This document shows positions 1-5,093 of a stretch of DNA of 5,093 nucleotides, one piece after another. The stretch is from the NCBI GenBank assembly GCA_030632545.1, contig DAOVUO010000249.1, forward strand, positions 1 through 5,093, given 5' to 3'. The notes beneath the pieces are model-generated. The model saw nothing but the letters and a program-made list of their open reading frames with translations, was not told the DNA's origin and searched no databases. A program made the translations under genes and the position numbers. The first letter of the stretch is position 1. The number at the start of each line of letters is the position of its first letter. Source of the stretch: Bacteroidales bacterium (lineage in GTDB: Bacteria > Bacteroidota > Bacteroidia > Bacteroidales > DYOH01).

Positions 1-299
1 AAAGCTCTTGCAAAAGCTCTTAAATCAACACCAATATGACTATAAAAGCGTTTATCTTCGAATTGCGTAATGCATATAGCTAATTTTTCTGGTACTGTAT
101 CACGGACAGCAAAACGCCATTGCTCATCTTTAGCTATTTTTGCCCCAATAAGATAGTTGTTTGCATCAAAAGCAACAGTGGAAAGTGGTTCGTTAAATAA
201 TTTTGAGGGTAAACTAAACCAGTAAAGCAAAATCAGGATTATGCTTAAAGCTGTAAAAACAAGCCTTTTAACAGAAAATAATGGACGTTTTCTATTCAT
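1..299 (-). CDS. pbpC: Penicillin-binding protein 1C, N-terminal part (3' end outside window)
   Basis: This is the first 99 codons of a bifunctional (class A) penicillin-binding protein. It begins at the ATG complementary to 297-299 and stays open to the window edge. The start MNRKRPLFSVKRL is a short basic cytoplasmic tail, followed by one membrane segment at about residues 12-30, as expected for an inner-membrane enzyme facing the periplasm. Residues 59-64 (EQWRFA) match the conserved DGQWRF-type stretch typical of PBP1C. Residues 81-92 (EDKRFYSHIGVD) are motif 1 of the GT51 peptidoglycan glycosyltransferase domain, with E81 as the expected catalytic glutamate. The family polymerises lipid II into glycan strands; the transpeptidase part lies outside the window. 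The ATG overlaps the end of the upstream permease gene by 8 bases, which suggests translational coupling. In many bacteria pbpC sits beside an alpha-2-macroglobulin gene; none is upstream here. The PBP1C subtype rests on the QWRF region and is slightly less certain than the GT51 call. Confidence 0.92.
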   Translation of the reverse strand, partial: MNRKRPLFSVKRLVFTALSIILILLYWFSLPSKLFNEPLSTVAFDANNYLIGAKIAKDEQWRFAVRDTVPEKLAICITQFEDKRFYSHIGVDLRAFARA

Positions 300-2667
300 A
301 TTTTATGGCTTCGAGCGTTTGTCGGTTGTATGCCTGATACGAATAATAAATAACCACTAAAATCGAAATTCCCAGACTTAGAATACTTCCTTGCAGAAAT
401 AGAAACCAGCTAATAGATGGGTTTACCACCAACACATTAAGTAAAAATATCATGGCAAAATAAGCAATAGGAAGAGCTAATATTGTAGCAATAAACAGTA
501 ATCCTATTAATTCTCTGAAATAAAGCCCAATAATATTTGTAAGAGAAGCTCCTAATACTTTGTGGATAGCAATTTCTCTAGTTTTTTGTTCTGTAATAAA
601 GGCAGTTAAGCCAATAATTCCTATAATTGCAATTAAAAATGAAATAAGAGAAAAAGTAAAGAATAAAATGGTAAATTTATATTCGTTTATATATCGTGAC
701 GACAGAATTGGCTTTAGTGGCTGAAAAGCTGCTGGCTTATTTTTTTCAAAGCTTTGCCAAAGATTGGATATTTTGGAAATGGCAGATTCCTTGTTTTCGT
801 CTGTTATTTTAAGTGCAATATAGTTAATTTTCCATAGCTCACGCGTGCTTGCATGTTTTAATGCTAATGGCGGCACATCATGAAATAATGAATTAGTATG
901 AAAATTTTTAACAACAGCTTGTACTTGGTTTAATCTTTCAAAATTATAAATAATTTTACCAATACTGCTTTCTTTGCTAAATTGGTGTATATAGTTATCA
1001 AATTTTTCATTGATAAAAATTTTGTTGTGTTCCGATTTTATCTCGTTATTTTCAAGTATTTCAATCTCAAATGTTTTAAAAAAATCGCCCCAGATTGTAA
1101 TATTAGGGAAAAACATAGATTTTCGCTCACCAAAATTTTGAATAGCAAATTTTTCCATTTTATACGAAATTCCGGGAATATCGCTAATACCACAAAAGCT
1201 TTCAACTTTTTCAATCTCAGATAATTTTTTGCTGAATTTCTCAAAATTCTCCGAAATTTCAGTATTATAAATAGGTACTATATAAATATTTTCGTGCGAA
1301 AAACCAAGATTAGCATTTACTATAAAATAAAGCTGTTTTACATTCAACAAAGCAATAATTATAAATGTAACCGACAGTCCGTATTGTAAAAAAATTAAAA
1401 TACGGGCATGTTTACCAGCTAAAGTAAATTTTTTCCATTTTAAACGTTTAAATTCAAGCGGATTTGTTTTGCTAAAACTATAATAAGCAAGAGAAGCAAT
1501 AAATAACGATACAATAAAAGTTGCCAGAAATGAATAGAATATAAAACTAAAATCAATATAGTCGTAAAAATTTTGTTTTTTAAGTACTATTTTTTGAATA
1601 AAAGGGAAAAACCATTCGGCTAATAAAAATGAAAAAAATAGAGATATAGAGCTAATTATAAAGCTTTCAAATAAAATTTGCTGAAAAGTATTTTTTTTAT
1701 ATGCACCAAGAACTTTTTTAATAAAAAATTCTTTTCTACGCTTGCTAATACTGTTTACAGTAAGGTTTCCAAAATTAATATACGCATTTATAAATATTGC
1801 AATAGCAAGTAAAATAAGTATTATAACATACTTTTTCTGACTATTTGTGGAAAGTTCATTTTGAAGATTAGATTGTAAATGAATATCGTCTATTTGACTT
1901 AAATTTAGTGATATAAAGTTTTTTTCTGGCTCATAATAATACTGATTAATTATTTCGGGGAAGTAGCTAACCAATTCATTCATTATTTTCTCGTTCGGAA
2001 CTTGCACATAAGTCCAAGTGGGATTCCAAGCCCAGTTTTCAGTACTTTCAAGATTAGTAGTAGGCATACTGGCTAAAAAATCAATTTTAAAGTGTGTATT
2101 TTCTGGCAATTCCTTGAATATACCAATTACTTCTAGTGGAACTTCACCTTCAAATAGCAACATTCCACCAATTGCACTACCATCAGGAAAATAAAAACTA
2201 GCTTTGGCCTCAGAGATTAACACTTTGTTATTTTGAGAATATGTTTTTGTTGAACCGCTAATTAATTTAATATCCGCAATTCGTAAAAAATCGGTATTTG
2301 AAAAATAAAAATTAGCCTCGTAATTTTGATTAAACTCAGTCTTTAAATAATGTTCTGGTAATTGATAATTAAAGAGTTGCCCAACAGCAATTAGCTTATT
2401 CCCATATTCCTTTTTTAGCGTTTTAGCAAGTGGAATTGGTGTTGTAGCCGTATGCTCGTTCAAATTATTGTTTGAATACTGAAAATTAATTCTGTAACTA
2501 TTTTTATGATTTTTAAGCTCTTTTTCGTAGTTGAGTTCGTTGGAAATAATAATAAAAAGTAAAATAATTGAAGCACCAGCAATTGATAAACCAAAAATAT
2601 TTGAAATCGTATATTTTGAATATTTGGTTAGTATGCGATAAATTATTTTTAAATACAGATTAAACAT
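292..2667 (-). CDS. ABC transporter permease, FtsX/MacB superfamily (8 predicted membrane segments)
   Basis: A complete 791-residue inner-membrane protein of the two-half FtsX/MacB permease type common in Bacteroidota. The N-terminus (MFNLYLKIIYRIL, then NIFGLSIAGASI) is characteristic. Membrane segment 1 is at about residues 21-43. A MacB-type periplasmic domain follows at about 44-278, then segments at about 281-301, 331-352 and 372-397. The second half repeats the plan: a segment at about 422-442, a periplasmic domain at about 450-660, and segments at about 663-690, 713-741 and 752-776. The cytoplasmic FtsX signature appears twice: KKVLGA at 317-322 and HKVLGA at 702-707. Each half ends in the usual tail, TNPLEFKRLK at 401-410 and RQTLEAIKYE at 782-791. 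Such permeases work with a separate ATPase, often as mechanotransmission or efflux and lipoprotein-handling complexes; the substrate cannot be told from sequence. No ATPase gene is next to it here. The ATG complementary to 2665-2667 fits the family's usual start. The gene overlaps pbpC at its 3' end. Confidence 0.93.
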   Translation of the reverse strand: MFNLYLKIIYRILTKYSKYTISNIFGLSIAGASIILLFIIISNELNYEKELKNHKNSYRINFQYSNNNLNEHTATTPIPLAKTLKKEYGNKLIAVGQLFNYQLPEHYLKTEFNQNYEANFYFSNTDFLRIADIKLISGSTKTYSQNNKVLISEAKASFYFPDGSAIGGMLLFEGEVPLEVIGIFKELPENTHFKIDFLASMPTTNLESTENWAWNPTWTYVQVPNEKIMNELVSYFPEIINQYYYEPEKNFISLNLSQIDDIHLQSNLQNELSTNSQKKYVIILILLAIAIFINAYINFGNLTVNSISKRRKEFFIKKVLGAYKKNTFQQILFESFIISSISLFFSFLLAEWFFPFIQKIVLKKQNFYDYIDFSFIFYSFLATFIVSLFIASLAYYSFSKTNPLEFKRLKWKKFTLAGKHARILIFLQYGLSVTFIIIALLNVKQLYFIVNANLGFSHENIYIVPIYNTEISENFEKFSKKLSEIEKVESFCGISDIPGISYKMEKFAIQNFGERKSMFFPNITIWGDFFKTFEIEILENNEIKSEHNKIFINEKFDNYIHQFSKESSIGKIIYNFERLNQVQAVVKNFHTNSLFHDVPPLALKHASTRELWKINYIALKITDENKESAISKISNLWQSFEKNKPAAFQPLKPILSSRYINEYKFTILFFTFSLISFLIAIIGIIGLTAFITEQKTREIAIHKVLGASLTNIIGLYFRELIGLLFIATILALPIAYFAMIFLLNVLVVNPSISWFLFLQGSILSLGISILVVIYYSYQAYNRQTLEAIKYE

Positions 2668-2794
2668 TAAATAATAAAGTGCTAGAAATAGTAAATAAAA
2701 CCTCTAAATTAGAAAAATCTATTATAAAAGTACTTGAATATATTTCAAACTTGAATAATATTTTGTAAAATAGCTTAAAATTAAAATTTACACT
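2668..2794. promoter_or_regulatory. Divergent intergenic region, probable promoters for permease and ptrB
   Basis: These 127 very AT-rich bases lie between two genes reading away from each other, so promoters in both directions are expected. Against the Bacteroidota consensus (-33 TTTG, -7 TAnnTTTG) matches are only approximate. Toward ptrB, TATTTTG at 2759-2765 is one base short of the -7 box, and CTTG at 2733-2736 lies 22 bases upstream of it; this would give a short leader of about 20-25 bases. Toward the permease, the complements of 2725-2732 (TACTTTTA) and 2704-2711 (TAATTTAG) each differ from the -7 box at one position, but neither has a correctly spaced -33 box. No clear operator palindrome or Shine-Dalgarno sequence is visible. 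The existence of promoters is inferred mainly from gene orientation; the exact boxes are uncertain. Confidence 0.4.
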
Positions 2795-4924
2795 ATGAAA
2801 GTAATAAAAAAGTTTTTGTGGCTTTTTGTAATCTTATTTCTATTTTCGTGTCAAAATCAGAAAAAGGATATTAATATGCCAGAACAACCAGTAGCTGAAA
2901 AAGTTGAGAAAAAACTTGTAACCAATGGACACGAAAGAATAGATAATTATTATTGGTTAAACGACCGTGAAAAACCTGAAGTTATTGATTATTTAAACGC
3001 TGAGAATGCTTATGCTAAAGCTATTCTAAAATCAACAGAAGCATTTCAGGAAAGTCTTTTTGAGGAAATGAAATCCCGAATTAAAAAGGATGATAATTCT
3101 GTTCCTTATAAAAAAAATGGATATTTTTATTATACTCGTTACCAAAAAGGGAAAGAATATCCAATATATTGCAGAAAAGCAGAGTCTTTGGAAAATAATG
3201 AGATAATTATACTTGATGTAAATATTCTTGCCGAAGGACAATCATATTGTAATGTAAATTCTTTAGACATAAGTCCTGATAATAAGATTATTGCTTATGG
3301 TTTAGATACAGTAAGTAGGCGGCAGTATAACATCCATTTTTTAAACCTAGAAACAGGAGATAAACTTGTTGATATAATTAAAAATACTGAAGGTTCTGTT
3401 GCATGGGCAAAGGACAATAAAACAGTATTTTATAGCAGAAAAGACCCTGTAACATTACGTTCGTATCAAATTTTTAAACATATTTTAGGCACAAATACTG
3501 ATGACGATATAGTTGTATATCAGGAAGATGACGAGACTTTTGACACCTATGTTTATGATACAAAAGATGGCGAATATATTATAATTGGTAGTTCGAGTAC
3601 AATGGCCGATGAGTATCGCATTTTAAAAGCTGATAATCCAAATGGCGAATTTAAAATTTTCCAAGAGCGTGAACGTGGTCTTGAATATGGAATTGGACAT
3701 TATAAAAACAAGTTTTATATCAGAACAAATTATAATGCTTTGAATTTTAATATAATGTATACATCTGAGGAAAAAACCTCAAAAGAAAATTGGAAAGATG
3801 TAAAACCGTATAATAACGAAGTTTTTACAGAAGGTTTTGATTTATTAGGCGATTATTTAATTGTAGAGCAAAAAATTGCTGGAATAGGAAATTTACACGT
3901 GCTAAATTTAAGTAATGACGAAAAATATGATATTAAATTTGATGAAGAGGTATTTAGTGCATGGATTTCTAGTAATTACGATATTACTTCCAAATTATTA
4001 CGTTTTGCATATACTTCATTAACCACACCAACAGAAACTTACGATTTTGATTTAGAAACTCAAGAGAGAACTTTACTTAAACAAACAGAAGTTTTAGGTG
4101 ATTTTAATAAAGAAAATTACGAATCTAAACGCCTGTATGCTACTGCTAAAGATGGAACAAAAATTCCACTTTCCATTGTTTATAAAAAAGGTACTGATAT
4201 TCAATCTGGCCAAAATCCTACTATTATTTATGGTTACGGTTCGTATGGTTATAGTATGGATCCATATTTTAGCAGCATACGCTTATCATTGTTAGACAGA
4301 GGCTTTGTGTACGCAATAGCACATATTAGAGGTGGCCAAGAAATGGGCAGAAAATGGTACGAAGATGGTAAATTGCTAAATAAGAAAAATACATTTACAG
4401 ATTTTGTTGATGTTTCTCAATATTTGATTGACGAAAAACTTACATCGGCCGACAAGTTATTTGCTTGGGGCGGAAGTGCAGGTGGATTATTAGTTGGTGC
4501 GGTAGCAAATATGGCACCACAATTATATAAAGGAATTATTGCTGAAGTTCCTTTTGTTGATGTAGTTACTACAATGCTGGACGAGTCAATTCCATTAACT
4601 ACCGGCGAATTTGACGAGTGGGGAAATCCAAAAGATTCTGTCTATTATCATTATATGCTTTCCTATTCGCCCTACGATAATGTGAAAGCCATGGATTATC
4701 CCAACATGTTAGTAACAACTGGTTTGCACGACTCACAAGTGCAGTATTTTGAGCCTGCAAAATGGGTGGCAAAGCTTAGAGATATGAAAACTGACAATAA
4801 TCAATTATTATTTCATACAAATATGGAAGCCGGACATGGTGGTGCTTCGGGACGTTTCCGATCATTACGTGAATATGCAATGCAGTACGCATTTATATTT
4901 AATTTGTTGGATATAAAAGAATAA
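2795..4924 (+). CDS. ptrB: Oligopeptidase B (S9A serine peptidase), predicted lipoprotein
   Basis: A complete 709-residue prolyl-oligopeptidase-family enzyme. Oligopeptidase B cleaves short peptides after arginine or lysine. Residues 1-19 (MKVIKKFLWLFVILFLFSC) form a lipoprotein signal with lipobox LFSC and lipidated Cys19, so the mature enzyme is probably anchored in the outer membrane. The following residues (QNQKKD) are not an acidic surface-export signal, so a periplasmic location is favoured. Residues 45-57 (GHERIDNYYWLND) are the typical S9 N-terminal motif, and a beta-propeller spans about 100-440. In the alpha/beta-hydrolase domain (about 445-709) all key residues are present: Tyr481 in YGYGSYG (oxyanion), Ser561 in GGSAGG, Asp646 in LHDSQVQ and His681 in AGHGG. 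The S-D and D-H spacings (85 and 35) equal those recalled for E. coli PtrB (532/617/652). Glu605 in TTGEFDEWGNP matches the P1-basic-specificity glutamate, which separates it from true prolyl oligopeptidases. E. coli PtrB has no signal peptide, so export is the main difference. It appears to be transcribed alone, with a terminator directly after it. Confidence 0.96.
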   Translation: MKVIKKFLWLFVILFLFSCQNQKKDINMPEQPVAEKVEKKLVTNGHERIDNYYWLNDREKPEVIDYLNAENAYAKAILKSTEAFQESLFEEMKSRIKKDDNSVPYKKNGYFYYTRYQKGKEYPIYCRKAESLENNEIIILDVNILAEGQSYCNVNSLDISPDNKIIAYGLDTVSRRQYNIHFLNLETGDKLVDIIKNTEGSVAWAKDNKTVFYSRKDPVTLRSYQIFKHILGTNTDDDIVVYQEDDETFDTYVYDTKDGEYIIIGSSSTMADEYRILKADNPNGEFKIFQERERGLEYGIGHYKNKFYIRTNYNALNFNIMYTSEEKTSKENWKDVKPYNNEVFTEGFDLLGDYLIVEQKIAGIGNLHVLNLSNDEKYDIKFDEEVFSAWISSNYDITSKLLRFAYTSLTTPTETYDFDLETQERTLLKQTEVLGDFNKENYESKRLYATAKDGTKIPLSIVYKKGTDIQSGQNPTIIYGYGSYGYSMDPYFSSIRLSLLDRGFVYAIAHIRGGQEMGRKWYEDGKLLNKKNTFTDFVDVSQYLIDEKLTSADKLFAWGGSAGGLLVGAVANMAPQLYKGIIAEVPFVDVVTTMLDESIPLTTGEFDEWGNPKDSVYYHYMLSYSPYDNVKAMDYPNMLVTTGLHDSQVQYFEPAKWVAKLRDMKTDNNQLLFHTNMEAGHGGASGRFRSLREYAMQYAFIFNLLDIKE
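2862..2878 (+). promoter_or_regulatory. Possible internal ribosome binding site and second start in ptrB
   Basis: AAAAGGA at 2862-2868 lies 7 bases before an in-frame ATG at 2876-2878 (codon 28 of ptrB). The principal start at 2795 has no Shine-Dalgarno-like sequence (the preceding bases are AATTTACACT). Starting at 2876 would give a 682-residue protein without the lipoprotein signal, close to the length of the cytosolic E. coli enzyme (about 686). Chance is a real alternative, because the purine-rich codons here encode the QKKD linker, and Bacteroidota rely little on Shine-Dalgarno pairing. The upstream start remains preferred because the signal peptide is well formed. Confidence 0.25.
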
Positions 4925-4931
4925 GGCTTTG

Positions 4932-4970
4932 AGAGATGCTTCGAGTTGCAAATTCGCTCGAAGCATCTTT
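4932..4970 (+). terminator. Rho-independent-type terminator of ptrB
   Basis: A perfect 12-base inverted repeat, AGATGCTTCGAG (4934-4945) and CTCGAAGCATCT (4957-4968), encloses an 11-base loop. A G-U and an A-U pair (4932-4933 with 4969-4970) can extend the stem to 14. The right arm runs into TCTTTATT, a short and interrupted T-tract. It begins 8 bases after the ptrB stop codon, which fits a transcript end. The weak T-tract leaves some doubt about how much it terminates and how much it protects the 3' end of the message. It lies before the next plus-strand gene, so it would insulate that gene from ptrB. Confidence 0.75.
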
Positions 4971-5026
4971 ATTGGTTCAGGGTCAATTTTATCAAAAAAA
5001 TCTTAATTGTGAAAAAGCTCTAAAAA

Positions 5027-5093
5027 ATGAAGGAATTTAATACATCAGGACCAAATATTCCCAAGCAACATTATACAGTACCCAGTACCAATT
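5027..5093 (+). CDS. Start of an AAA-like ATPase domain protein (truncated by window end)
   Basis: An ATG at 5027 opens a frame that stays open to the window edge, giving 22 codons. The visible protein starts MKEFNTSGPNIPKQHYTVP. This resembles the N-terminus of a Bacteroidota AAA-like ATPase family (starts such as FNTAGPxxPEKHY, followed within about 30 residues by a P-loop close to APRQTGKT). The match is to the FNT-GP-xx-P-xx-HY pattern, recalled from the family. The Walker motifs lie beyond the window, so ATP binding cannot be confirmed here. Members are often encoded as stand-alone genes and their cellular role is poorly known. The preceding bases (AAAAAGCTCTAAAAA) are A-rich without a clear Shine-Dalgarno sequence, as is common in this phylum. 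The gene follows ptrB after 102 bases and a stem-loop, so it is probably a separate transcription unit. Confidence 0.65.
   Translation, partial: MKEFNTSGPNIPKQHYTVPSTN

Noticed and set aside
982..1224. An 80-codon open frame on the plus strand
   Set aside because: It lies wholly antisense within the well-supported permease gene, is rich in Phe, Lys and Asn as expected from AT-rich antisense reading, and shows no recognisable domain.
1038..1244. A 68-codon minus-strand open frame within the permease gene
   Set aside because: It is a shifted frame of the permease coding sequence; the permease frame reads through it with family motifs intact on both sides, so it is neither a separate gene nor a frameshift.
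3032..3241. A 69-codon minus-strand open frame opposite the start of ptrB
   Set aside because: It is antisense to the conserved N-terminal region of oligopeptidase B and has low-complexity hydrophobic content; nothing supports its expression.
4098..4295. A 65-codon plus-strand open frame inside ptrB
   Set aside because: It is an out-of-frame reading of the conserved catalytic domain of the peptidase, with no independent signal.
4971..5026. A promoter for the ATPase gene, with TAATTGTG at 5004-5011 as a near match to the -7 box
   Set aside because: The nearest -33-like sequence (TTGG at 4972-4975) is 28 bases away, too far, and the implied leader would be only about 10 bases. No supportable promoter call.
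1..5093. CRISPR arrays, insertion sequences, tRNA or rRNA genes, direct repeats
   Set aside because: I saw no regularly spaced repeats, transposase, terminal inverted repeats or cloverleaf-like sequence; the only notable inverted repeat is the terminator after ptrB.

Overview
The window is a strongly AT-rich piece of bacterial chromosome, most likely from a member of the Bacteroidota (Bacteroidales or a relative). Four things point there: the MacB/FtsX-type permease layout common in that phylum, a lipoprotein version of oligopeptidase B, an AAA-type ATPase start of the kind that is abundant in Bacteroides relatives, and leaders without clear Shine-Dalgarno sequences. This assignment is inference from protein style and base composition; no rRNA or other marker gene is present.

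Layout. Two genes run leftward (minus strand). The first, at 2667-292, is a complete large ABC-transporter permease of the FtsX/MacB superfamily. The second is the start of a penicillin-binding protein 1C gene (pbpC), which overlaps the permease end by 8 bases and leaves the window at base 1. A 127-base AT-rich divergent region (2668-2794) separates them from a complete plus-strand gene for an oligopeptidase B (ptrB; S9A serine peptidase), at 2795-4924. That gene has an intact catalytic triad and an N-terminal lipoprotein signal. A strong stem-loop (4932-4970) closes ptrB. A further plus-strand gene starts at 5027 and is cut by the window end after 22 codons; its N-terminus resembles the AAA-like ATPase family of Bacteroidota.

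How the genes relate. The permease and pbpC overlap and are probably co-transcribed and translationally coupled, which ties an envelope-acting permease to a peptidoglycan glycosyltransferase. ptrB is divergent and appears to be a single-gene transcription unit. No ATPase partner for the permease is visible. Most of the window is ordinary, well-recognised chromosomal content and I found no clear new system. The points most worth a second look are the permease-pbpC overlap, the probable export of the oligopeptidase together with a possible second start that would make a cytosolic form, and a changed residue in its predicted substrate pocket.
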